64,000 bases of DNA from Unio delphinus (taxonomy: Eukaryota > Mollusca > Bivalvia > Unionida > Unionidae): the NCBI GenBank assembly GCA_029339505.1, contig JAQISU010000210.1, forward strand, positions 12,314,001 through 12,378,000. The letters run 5' to 3'. Below are positions 14,215-62,128 of the stretch, piece after piece; within the stretch, counting starts at the first letter, position 1, and every line of letters begins with the position of its first letter. Both the position numbers and the translations under genes were made by a program. Below the pieces are notes generated by a model that saw only the letters and a list, made by a program, of their open reading frames with translations, did not search any database and had not been told where the DNA came from.

Positions 14215-14879
14215 GTAACAATATTAAATCATTTACATATTGACTAATATATTAAAGAAATATTGCATGTATAGATCATTTTTATGGGGTGAGGTGTTTT
14301 GTGTCTTAATTTGTATTGTTTTATAGATTGCTCACCTTTATTATGTGTTACTTTTAATTGTATTAAGTATTTCCAATATAAACTTCACCGTGTTCATGAC
14401 TACGACATAGACTGAAGGCTGTTTTGTAAGCAAGTAAAAGTTAATATTCATTTATGAGGGTGGTTGAAATATTTGTATCATTATCAATCGATATAAACTT
14501 ATATATCGGTTTCTGGGTCAATGATTGTATAATTGCCCAATAATGATACCTAGCATATGTGATGCATAACACATTTTGTATTACACTAAATAAATTAAAT
14601 TTGTTAGAATCTGAGTCATGGTTATTGGGACACCCACCCCAACATGCCAATAACTACCCTAACTGATGTTCAACGCATCTTCTTTATAACTGTTCAAAAC
14701 ACATTTTATATTGTCGAGAATCCTTAATGTTCTAGAATGGAAAATTGAATTACGTCATGGTATTTACATAAAAAGTTAATTGGGTCATATATCTTTTCGT
14801 TGGTCTCGTTTACTTCAGACATTCTGCATTTTGTCGAAGTTTGTGCAATCCTCTAGTTTATAAACAAATCTGCGCTTTT

Positions 14880-15360
14880 ATGTTACGACAAATATTACGT
14901 TATCTTCCGGTTTTACAGCCCAAAGAAATAAATACAAATTTCGCAAATTTGAAAATAAGTGCTGAAAACCAGTTGATAGGGAGAAGACGGTTTTGGATGC
15001 AATATGCACATTTTTGCAAAGTGCATGGAATCTTCATTTTCCACTAAGTACCGCCACTTACTGATTATGATATGGTTCAGGAATATGTCTCGAAGAGTTA
15101 TGAGTTGGTTTCCAAAGCTTATCAACAAATGTTAATGAACTGGAAAGACGATATCGGGAAACTCAAGTCGAATTTTCAAGAGTACAGAGCAGTTATTTGA
15201 AAAGTGGTGCTTATCTAACAAAGTTATTCAATGTTAAGAAGATCTCATAAAACTGTTCTAAGTTAAAGAGTTTAAGAAATGCGTCCGTTGTGAAATTGAG
15301 ACATATATTGACGAGAATAAGACAGACTCTTCCGAAAATGGTTTTCGTGTTGCTGAATAG
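14880..15360 (+). pseudogene. Decayed coding-like segment, unrecognised
   Basis: Three forward frames in succession read protein-like stretches broken by stops. One begins VLDAICTFLQSAWNLHFP near 14,992. A second, charged and helix-like, contains NELERRYRETQVEFSRVQ near 15,135. The continuity across frames suggests a frameshifted former coding sequence, perhaps from a transposable element. No family was identified. Confidence 0.3.
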
Positions 15361-17347
15361 TATTATTTAGCTCATGAAGTAGCGTCTTTTTCTCAAAATC
15401 TTCGAATTCTACATTTGTTCATCCAATACATGTATTTAATTCACTGTGTTTCTAGGTTTTAAACTATCTGTATTAAGTTGGTGTTCATGATGACAACGCA
15501 TTTGTTAACCTTATACAAAAGTGATTCTACTTCAATTGGTAATGCAACTAGACCACAACAATGCCAATCTATTAGATTTGCCCGCATGAGCCACATTTAG
15601 AATATGGTTAAGCAGAAACGTATAATACCGTTTGGTGGCAATATGAATGGGAGTAAAATGGAAATTGCCATTACGTTTCCCAGCTGAAACAGGTATCGAA
15701 CAGAAATGGAAATGTAATGTTACAACATCATTTTATTGTCACACATCTAAACGTTACTAAACAGCAAAGCAAAATTTCTCGATCAACATGGACCATATCA
15801 ATCGTTACTAACGGTGGACCTCAAAGACCATCGATATAGATCATATTGGTGTTGACATCACTGATTCATCACCAACGCCGGTGCAGAAATACTGCAGATA
15901 AAGATGCCAAACCTGAGACATCATATTCACTGCCAGGATAAATCATTTGCATATATTCGAATTTTTTATTTTCGTGGATGGCTAGAAAATAATAATGACA
16001 GGGGATTTAAGTGATGTTAGATTCTCATTGAGTATAATTCGATTTTACATGCATTCATCAAATTCAAAATAAACATGCTGGTTGATTTGTGATTCTTTAA
16101 AACCTTTATTCAAATGCAAAATTGTATGATTCGTTTCGGTTTGCGTCTCAAATTTGAGGAATGTCATACATCTCGAATGCTCCTATCTAATGTAAATGGA
16201 TATGTTTGCCTGGCTCACTATCCAGTGTTGAATGAGAAATGAGCCACCTAGTACGGTTTAGTGGACTGTTTGAAATAACATTATTTAATAGTATAGTAAT
16301 TGTTATTGTAATACCTCCTGAGATAGGACTAAAAGCACTTCTCACCCAATCTGGGCCCCAAACAATGCTGTTCATAACAAAAGTCATTAATAAAGATACA
16401 AAGGAAATATTGAGATCTTGGGTGAATCAGAAGAGGGAAAGGAAGGGAAGGAAGCAGGAAGGGGAATATAATTCTCAGTGAACAGTATGAGAGCTTATCT
16501 AGCGATCGGACACACGGAAGGACACAATTGTGCAATATGGAGTTAGAAATGTAACTGCACTCTTAAACACGAATAAACTTGAAACGACTTTCTTAACAGC
16601 CACTAATCCCGCAAAGGATATAATGGGATCCGGAAGTACACGCTCCCAATATTCAGCAATGCCTCTCCGACGGTAGATGGAACAATTACGATCAAATGTG
16701 TAAGATAGGTACACCTGTTCTAGACATCGATATTGTAAACAATCCAGGATAACGACGATAGAGCTATATCAGGGTCACACATATATATCATGAACATATA
16801 TTTTATTCCTCTGTTCGACATTCCATATGTTGCGTTTGAATTCTTATAAACTTGGTATGCATTTGTTTTGTTTTTCATTACTTAACGTTTACCCACCACA
16901 TACCGATTACACTCCAACTGTAGTAGTATATAAGTGAATTTATATGTGAATCTTTGGAATTATATACATATTTAATAGTAAGTATTAGACTATAATGTGT
17001 CCCATATGGGTTTTAATCTTTCTCCAACTTTACGTCCATCGCACTTACTTGTACGACTGTGCTTTGCCAACTAATGATTGGCGCTGCTAGTTTAACAGTA
17101 CTGGGATTATGGTTACTAAACGGCGGATGGATGTCGCTCTGACGGGGTATTTGTAATATGAGTGTGATAATCAGTAAATATCAGTCCTGTATAAATTTGA
17201 GATGTTGAAATATTCTGATGTGTCAACAGTGCTGACGGTTGGAAATATCGTTTATAAGCACACCTTTAAATAATATCCAGCAAATGAAGACAAAATAGTG
17301 TAGTCCAATGAGCACGTTCTGTTTCTACTGAATAGTGCTTTCAAGCA
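15361..17347. other. Intergenic sequence, nothing recognised
   Basis: About 2 kb of AT-rich, apparently unique DNA. Short open frames at 16,187-16,714 overlap one another on both strands and show no motif. Confidence 0.5.
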
Positions 17348-17490
<143 letters not shown>

Positions 17491-18018
17491 AACAGAAAAC
17501 CCGACTGCAAACTTGCTGTTACCACGATAACACGAAACATAATAAGAATCTTAGTCTGAATCAGCAGCTTATTTACATGTACATACACAAAGAATGCATG
17601 ACCTTGTTTCTTTACTTGCAAAATATTAAATTTATACATTGCCCAGATGATTAAATACAGCAAGTTGGAAATAACATGAATCTTCTAATATTAATGTCCT
17701 CTCCTCTCTCGGCTCTCAAAATGGATACAGCTTAAGACTTCCTATCTCTTAAATTTAAGGTAATTATCATTATCGATCAATAAGACTGGTTCGCATCTTT
17801 TTTGTCGATCCGGTGTAATGGATCAATGCTAATATTTTTTCAATATGCACCCAGATGGACGCTTAATGTCAATTTAATATTCCTACGTAATTTCCACAGC
17901 CTACTCTATCTAATGTTTTTGCCATTTCATTATTATTTCCCTATGTGCTGCCTAATGGTATACCTGAATTTAATAAACTACAATAGAGAATCTTTAGCTG
18001 GTAGATATTTCATAATAT

Positions 18019-18021
18019 ATA

Positions 18022-18085
<64 letters not shown>
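18019..18085. repeat. (CT)n microsatellite
   Basis: About 65 bp of CT preceded by a short TA run. Confidence 0.97.
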
Positions 18086-18086
<1 letters not shown>

Positions 18087-18964
18087 TTATATGTTTCTGT
18101 TTGATGATACGTTAACCTACGGTTACAAGGTTACAAAACAAATGTATTCTCTTTTTACTGCTAGTGTATAATTTTCCGAAATCGCAGAAACTCGTGTGAG
18201 TCCTGGGAGGGAAATTTTGAAATGTACATTTAAATTAAGGATATCGAGATATCAGTTGATTGTATGGATTGTTAAGTTTTCTAAATCATCATTCTGGGTA
18301 ATTTGATAGGTGATCGAGATGTCGTTTCAGGTTAACATTTACTGTTTATTTGTCATAATCCTGCATATTCGTCCCAAACGCAACACTACCGAGATCACCT
18401 ATGTTTCATTATATAACATATCGTCGTTTCTAGTTCCATATCGATGGCCTATATCACCCTCAAGGTTCGTGGAAATAACAAAACATCGATCGCACGAAAT
18501 CCTGGTAGAAATGTTTCTATATGATAAAGTTCGCTTAAATCAATTGCATTCATATTGTATCATAAAACTACATATATTGAATTAGTGAAGTATGAACTGG
18601 CAAAAGAATATTCAAATCTCCTTGTAGTCTTCATTAACCTTTCCCAGTTTTAAATAAATATGTGTTGTTCTTCAAAAAATTGACTAATCCCCAGAATACA
18701 AAAGATCTGCATCTACTAAATGTGTTATTCAGTTTCTACTTGTAATGACATCATTTATCAGTCGAGTTTGGATGTTTGGATATACAAGGCGAATACAAAC
18801 TATATATACATATCTAAATTACCTGTACCATGATTGTATTTATTTACTTTGAATAGGCCTACGTGACGGAGTCTGTTAATTGCATAAATTACATCGGAAA
18901 CAAGGGATATGTTGTAATATATAGTCGTCGTAAACATATAGGTGTATAAATGAGAGACCTTGAA

Positions 18965-19560
18965 ATTGAGATGCATTCCGAATCTTGAGTCATCCTCATT
19001 TCATGAGTACCTATTTTAAGTCTGCTTACTGGTTTTATGTTGTTCTTAGATAGTATTCGAGACATATAAATGCCTAGACTGTTCGTTGGAGACAGGAAGT
19101 TCTTAATAGTTTGGATAATAATATGATTCTGGAACCATTTGGGATTAGGCAAAAATGATTTTGGCTATTGCATATTGACTACTTCCATATTCTTGGAGGA
19201 CACGTACATTGCATGTTTTGAAATTTATTTAATTTTTAAATGTAATTTTTTTAAATTTCAGTTTGTAAAACAATACAAATTATTATGCTTGTTTATGTTA
19301 CTTAGGTTATAGCAATATAGTGCAACATACTAATGTTAGATACATTTCCAATATATTCTAATTGTCTTTAAATTTAAATGCATTTATTTCAGAAATTAAT
19401 TTATGCATGATTTTCTAGTTTATACTAAATCAAACAAGCTCGTGCAAGGCCACCAAAAGAAGCAAACTTTAATTTAAATGCTACTCATGAACTGCTAGAG
19501 TCTTTGGCAAACGATGAATTGCTCCATCCTGTCAGGAAATATTAGCTTTCGGATATGTAG
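18965..19560 (+). repeat. Dispersed repeat copy A with an exon-like core
   Basis: It shares a colinear series of segments with 22,965-23,400. These include cattccgaatct near 18,974, then aatttaaatgcatttattt near 19,372, then a block around 19,445-19,540 reading about LNATHELLESLANDELLH. Here the core is broken by a stop. The arrangement suggests an old interspersed repeat or a duplicated pseudogene. The family is unknown. Confidence 0.55.
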
Positions 19561-19741
19561 CTAGAATAACAAAATGAAGTTAAGAAAGCGTGAACTTGGA
19601 AAGGAAAAAGGAAATTTAACGAAATAGAACTGTAAGTTGGAATCGCTACACCCATGGAAGGCTGAACTTACACTTTTAAATAAATATTGTTTGCTCTTAA
19701 GATAACTGCATATTTTCAAGATAAAATAATGTGGGCTAGTT

Positions 19742-19965
19742 TGTTCCAATCTTATGATCCATATACTAGTGTTTTCCAATCTTATAGTCCATAAACTAGT
19801 GTATTCCAATATTATGGTCTATACTCTAGCATGTTCCAATCTTATGCTTGATACTCTAGCATGTTCCAATCTTATGCTTGATACTCTAGTGTGCTCCAAT
19901 CCTATGGTCCATACTCCAGCATGTTCCAATGTTATGCTCCATTTGTATGGTCCATAAACTAATGT
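19742..19965. repeat. 30-bp minisatellite, about seven degenerate copies
   Basis: Units of the form ttccaatcttatg plus catactctagcat repeat with substitutions. The 30-bp period keeps a short forward frame open. I see no sign of real coding. Confidence 0.9.
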
Positions 19966-20071
19966 GTTCAATTCTAATGGTTTTGTGTGTGCAAAGAGCG
20001 TAAAGAGAAAGGCATGTGGTTAAGTTTATAATGGCAGGTAACAGTTTCAGACTGTCACGAACAATATCAAA

Positions 20072-20150
20072 ATGGTTTGGCGCGAGCGTTGTGGCGCTTG
20101 GAAGTTTTGGAGTGGGTTGTTTTGGCGCCGGATGTTTTGGCACCAACAAG
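20072..20150. repeat. GC-rich cluster of ttttggcgcc-type decamers
   Basis: Several imperfect copies of the motif ttttggcgc(c) spaced about 12-17 bp apart in an otherwise AT-rich region. The same motif in inverted orientation recurs at 20,828-20,923. Confidence 0.7.
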
Positions 20151-20827
20151 CATCAAAAGATTACATATTATCCTGAAGATGGTTAGAGGCCATGTCGGCA
20201 TTTACAAAGGGATTAAGAAATAACAATATAAGCAGGACGCTTAAGATAATTAACTCTATTTGTATATTGTCATGTGAGTCATGACCACGTAAGGATTAAC
20301 AATTTAACCTTTTGACGTGTTATTTATATGTGAAAACGAAAGCAATGATAGGTAAAAGAAGTCCAAGCAAATGATTAACGATTTAGCCAACCAGGCTCAA
20401 ACCCACTTCTATTAAGTTGTTTTTTTTTACATAATTGTGATGTCAAATGTATTAACGTAAAAGTTTATTTTCGGAAATGAGCGTTATGAAATCGAAGCGT
20501 GGTAAAGAAAGGTACGTGCACGATAGATATTAATACGATTTTGATAAATACAGTGCCGAGAAAGCTTAAATGTTTTGGCAATGCAAGTTGAAAAACGAAC
20601 GTAAAGCCTGTCTTCACTCTGATGACGCCCAATTCATTCTACTAAAAGAACATAGCATAGTTAGTTATTTTAATAACACAAGGTTGATCATTGGAATAAT
20701 TTTACTTTTACTTTTCACTTTATATTTCACTTACACACTACATCTCTTTGATCGCTGAGCTAATCAATGTTGTCCTTACCTGCTCTACTACTGTAATGTT
20801 ACCTCTCAACAGGAATAATAATTGCTC

Positions 20828-20923
20828 AGCGCCAAAGTGGCCGGCGCCAAACCGGCCCGTGCCAAAACATCTGGCGCTAAACTGTGCGTGTCAAACCGGC
20901 CGGTGGCAAATCGGAGGCGCCAC
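20828..20923. repeat. Inverted partner cluster of ggcgccaaaa motifs
   Basis: Six or so copies of gcgccaaa-type motifs, the reverse complement of the cluster 700 bp upstream. Paired inverted clusters of a short motif are typical of subterminal repeats in small DNA transposons. No terminal inverted repeat or duplication could be fixed by eye. Confidence 0.65.
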
Positions 20924-21029
20924 AACTTCCTGCTTCGCCAATCCACGTGTTATGTATTGTTCCCGATAACAGTTTGATTCAGTACTGGATATATTGATCT
21001 GTGTTTAACACTTTACTTAACTAATTGAA

Positions 21030-21032
<3 letters not shown>

Positions 21033-21098
<66 letters not shown>
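21033..21098. repeat. (TA)n microsatellite
   Basis: About 65 bp of TA. Confidence 0.97.
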
Positions 21099-21104
<6 letters not shown>

Positions 21105-21977
21105 TTACAGTTGAGTACCTAACATGACTTAATATAACACTAACATATTTTGCTATCTAGGTCGAAACATATTGTATATAAATATGTCAACGATTGCATC
21201 CGCCTGCTTAATTTGTGCATTTCTATATCTCATCATGAAAATATATCAGCATAGCATTAACTGTGCAGGGACTACTCTTAAATGTCACATATAATGGGGT
21301 CCAAACATGTGGCTCAGTGCTCGCAAGGGAGGCTGGTCTCCGTAATTTCCCCGTATCCTTGTACATCATTGAAATGTATCAGTTCAGGAAACATTGTAAT
21401 ATGTTGCATAACTATTCCCGCTTTATACGGACATTCTAAAATAGGTGGTATATTGGTCTGTGTAGGTCGTGCGGCACACCAAAAGACTGCTCAGATTTGT
21501 AAGAGGATAAGATCAAACAATCATATCTTATATTAATTGAGACAAATATCTGGATTTTAATTAAGCATACAGATACAGATGTGTAGATTATCATAACATT
21601 TGGTGATATAGTAACGTATTACTTTTTTGGCATAGGAGTAAAATGGTACGTTAGGATTAAAAGGTGACCTCATTCAAATGTGTCTTTTAAAAACATAGAT
21701 TTATTTCATGACAAATACGATTTCAAGGAAACGTATAACTGACATTCTCATTGATCGACATATACATTAGCAAATTAAGTCTGCAATTTATAAACTATGA
21801 ATGCATCCAGTGAAAATAATGTAGTTACTAACACGATAAGGTGCTCAATATTCATATGCCTATTAATCAAACTCCTACAATTTAACATTTACACAAATAG
21901 CAGAAAATTTAGTTTGCCGAGAAAACATCACCTATCCAGTTATCTCAAGTGCAATGAGAGTAATATGGAACAAAGGT

Positions 21978-21983
21978 TTTATT
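21978..21983 (-). promoter_or_regulatory. Polyadenylation signal AATAAA of the Shisa-like gene
   Basis: Reads AATAAA on the minus strand about 40 nt downstream of the TAG stop at 22,023. Confidence 0.7.
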
Positions 21984-22022
21984 CTAGCAAATAGATTAAA
22001 CGTCTAGAAGAGACAGGATCTT

Positions 22023-58552
<36,530 letters not shown>

Positions 58553-59497
58553 GGATGCAGTGTAGTCCATAGCACAGTTCCCTTCCCAATGTACAAACTA
58601 TGTTATCACACTTGGGGTAGTTTACGTAAATAGTTGAAAACTAATAATCTCGAAGCCATATGATTATTTTATCAGCGTGGGCGAAACCTATCTTTTTGTT
58701 ATCTTAGTTTCTTCTATAAATGTAGGACAGGGTGCGGTCTGATGTGTGTTGTTTGCAAAAGGAAACGTGCACGTCCATTTATCTTACCTTTCGCAGTTAT
58801 TAGAATAGTGGAAATGACTTTTGCTAGACAACACTAAAACGCAGCAAATGAAGTATAAAATGTATTCATCTAAGATAACAAGGTACAGACTTTTATATTT
58901 TTCTTAATTAACCTTTGAGAATCACTCATTAAAAAATATGATGCGTATCTAACATTGTTTAAAAGAGTTCATCTGAAGTACAAATAAACCTACACCAACC
59001 AGTCATGCTAGAAAAGAATGGAATTCAAAGTTATTTTATAAATACATATACTATACAAGGTCTGTTTAATAACAAATGAAAACTTAAAAATGATTTTCTT
59101 TAAAATGCAAACAAAATGCAATTGAGAAAATGTACATGGGAAAATTAGCAACAAGTGACGCACTGTAGATAAATCGTTTATTTTCTAACGAAAGATCGTA
59201 TCAAGCTTTTATATATAATTCACTAAATGATATCGTAATAAATGATATCACTACTTTTATACTTTTATTATTGTTTAAGATACACGGAATACATCTTAAT
59301 TAATGATGAAATGAATGAAAGCAAATAATTGAATAAGGACGCCAAAAAGGGCAATACAATCGTGAATTTAGTAATTACGCTATATGATAGACTGATCCAA
59401 AATAAATACAAACTGAATATTTTGGTTATTAAGGACTTTTAATCTTAATATGAATCATGGTAGTTGTATTCGTTAGCCGTATTCATTAATTTGTAGA
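58553..59497. other. Upstream region of the Shisa-like gene
   Basis: Contains the 5' untranslated region and presumably the promoter on the minus strand. No clear TATA box or other element could be assigned. Confidence 0.4.
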
Positions 59498-60050
59498 CCA
59501 AGGATACACATTATACGAAATATGTTGCCGCATTATTTTGTATACACCAAGGATACACATTATACGAAATCCGTTGCCGTATTATTTTGTATACACCAAG
59601 GATACACATTATACGAAATATGTTGCCGTATTATTTTGTATGCACCAAGGAAAAACATTATACGAAATCTGTTGCCGTATTATTTTGTATACACCAAGGA
59701 TACACATTATACGAAATCTGTTGCCGTATTATTTTGTATACACCAAGGATACACATTATACGAAATCTGTTGCCGTATTATTTTGTATACACCAAGGATA
59801 CACATTATACGAAATCTGTTGCCGTATTATTTTGTATACACCAAGGATACACATTATACGAAATCTGTTGCCGTATTATTTTGTATGCACCAAGGATAAA
59901 CATTATACGAAATCTGTTGCCGTATTATTTTGTATACACCAAGGATACAAATTATACGAAATCTGTTGCCGTATTATTTTGTATACACCAAGGATACACA
60001 TTATACGAAATATGTTGCCGTATTATTTTGTATACTTCAAGTGTGCACGT
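59498..60050. repeat. 49-bp minisatellite, about eleven copies, stop-free in all forward frames
   Basis: The unit reads caccaaggatacacattata, then cgaaatctgttgccgtatta, then ttttgtata. The period is 49 (one more than a multiple of three), so each frame passes through all three readings of the unit, and none contains a stop. Open frames of 125 to 219 codons overlap in all three phases. Copies are highly similar. A diverged copy continues to about 60,110. Confidence 0.95.
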
Positions 60051-60418
60051 TGTACGAACTTTTTGCCGTATTTAGTTAGTTTATACATCAAGGATACACA
60101 TTGTAAGACATTTAGAGATTCATCGACTGTCCATCATTTAGAAAATGTCGACATATACAAGTTACTCCTTTCTCCAACGCGGAATTTACTCTTGTAATTG
60201 ACATGATTGTATAATCATATGGCAGCATATAGACTGCTAATGTATCAAAACTATTTATCATAGCTGATTATAAATACATGTTGTGAGGTCATAGTACAAA
60301 GTTTGCGTTTCGACTCGTGACATATACGTGACCATATACCTGGCTCGTGTCCAATGCAGTTATATTAATTAATGATAACCGAATACATATATACAAACAA
60401 CCTGACATACATGCATAA

Positions 60419-60419
<1 letters not shown>

Positions 60420-60449
<30 letters not shown>

Positions 60450-60450
60450 T

Positions 60451-60539
<89 letters not shown>

Positions 60540-60546
60540 TGTGTGT
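60420..60546. repeat. (CA)n(TA)n(TG) microsatellite
   Basis: CA repeats, then about 65 bp of TA, then a short TG run. Confidence 0.97.
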
Positions 60547-60759
60547 GCAGTAATATTCACAAAGCCTACACCCTGTGTAATATTAATAATTTATATACAA
60601 ACAGATGCAGACCAATATCTTGTCTACAACAGTAAACCAAATTATATTTCACTGTAGGTCCTCACAATATAAGTAATTTTAAATTGTGTTACCATATGGA
60701 TACATTTAAATTTATCATCGGGAGCAAATCATTGGTATTGATTACCGTCGCACTTTTGT

Positions 60760-60999
60760 TTTTGCTGGTTTAACGCCATTTTTCAGCACAATATACACTA
60801 TACATGGCGGCCAGTATTAATGGTGGAGGAAGAACCCGGACAACCCCCGGAAGGAACCAACGACCTACGAGAAGCTAATGGCAAACTTTCTCACATAAAT
60901 ACATTTGCCGAATCTTTGGCTCGAACACACGCAGGCAGAGGTGATATGGCAGTGGTCCGTAACGGACAGCGCTTTAGACCACTCGGCCACTCGGGGCCC
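60760..60999 (-). mobile_element. tRNA-derived SINE, family 1, reverse copy
   Basis: Same family as 32,876-33,126. Reading the minus strand, box A lies at about 60,970-60,990 (ggccgagtggtctaaagcgc) and box B at about 60,918-60,928. The body ends in gcgttaaacc. An imperfect flanking repeat (tcgcacttttgt at 60,748 and tcgcagtttgt at 61,000) may be a decayed duplication. Confidence 0.88.
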
Positions 61000-61207
61000 T
61001 CGCAGTTTGTAACTTGTTGAACGATTTGCGATATTAAAAGTACAGGAGACACGATTAATCACATTATAGCTAACATGATTGCCAACGAACTCGAATGGAA
61101 GGTAATTGCAATTCAGATGCGTTAATCATTCTTTTATCGTAACTCTTCATGTGAGAATTGATGCCCTGAGAATGTATTAGTATGGCCTTACTATTTTTAT
61201 TTATCAC

Positions 61208-61560
61208 TTATTCCGGACAGGTTGGTGCCTCCTGCTATAAAACAGACTCTAGGAAATATACTAGAAAAACGCCTGGATTGGGCTCACACAAGTGAACAGC
61301 CAGGTACACCTCTGTGTCACCCCATTCGGTAATGCAGAGGTCCCGACCGGTCCCATACATTCACTCTTTTATTGATTTTATTCTTTATCCTTTTATTTCC
61401 TTCGGGGCTCGGGGAAGGTTGGTACCTACTGCTATAAAACAGGCTCTAGGACTTGTACTAGAAAACGCCTGGATTGGGCCCACACAAGTGAATAGCCAGG
61501 TACACCTCTGTGTCTCTCCCTTTCAGTAATGCTGGGTTACCGACTGACCCCATTCATCCA
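61208..61560. repeat. Two tandem copies of an approximately 205-bp segment
   Basis: Both copies share ggttggt(g/a)cct, ctgctataaaaca, tagaaaa(a)cgcctgg, cacacaagtga and ccaggtacacctctgtgtc in order, with about 15% divergence. They probably come from an interspersed repeat. No encoded product is recognised. Confidence 0.8.
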
Positions 61561-62128
61561 CCCCCTTTTTAACTGTAATCTATTCTTCTATTTTTTCTTA
61601 TTTCTATTCTTATTTATTTATTTTTATAGTTCCTGTTTGTTCGTCCGTACTGTCTTGTCTGTTTTTATGTTTCATGTTCTTAGATATTGAATTCTTGCCG
61701 TGACGATTGGTATGAGAATTCTATTCGGCAAAGCAACAAAAAAACTAATATGAACAATTTAGGATCTCCACCAAATAAATTCAGAACTCCAACAACCTAA
61801 CCTGAACCAACTATCTGGTCACTCTAACAACCCTAGACACACTGCTTATTCAAAGCAACATGATTGGTTGATAGGGTGGGTGTGTGCCGGTACTATTCCT
61901 ACCCACCCTGTGGGGCTTACATCTATGCTGACAGTTACTCATTAGTAATTCAGTATAACGCCGAAGTAAAGAAGTGTACCTGTTTGCACAAAATGCCTGT
62001 AGGGACGTGGCTCCGTACCGTCCCTATGGGAGAACTAAATGTCCAACGACATGTTGGATATAAATAGTGGGCCATATGACCCTTCGTGGCCGGTGCCCAC
62101 TTAAAAAGTCCAACTTATTACTACTATT
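61561..62128. other. Spacer with a short unrecognised ORF
   Basis: T-rich sequence followed by a more GC-rich part with a 67-codon forward frame (61,864-62,067, containing YPPCGAYIYADSYS). It has no identified family and may belong to the same repeat as the preceding duplication. Confidence 0.35.

Noticed and set aside
59498..60050. CRISPR-like array
   Set aside because: Units are contiguous 49-bp tandem repeats without unique spacers, in a eukaryotic context.
60820..61062. Two overlapping small proteins on opposite strands
   Set aside because: Both lie within the reverse SINE copy and its flank.
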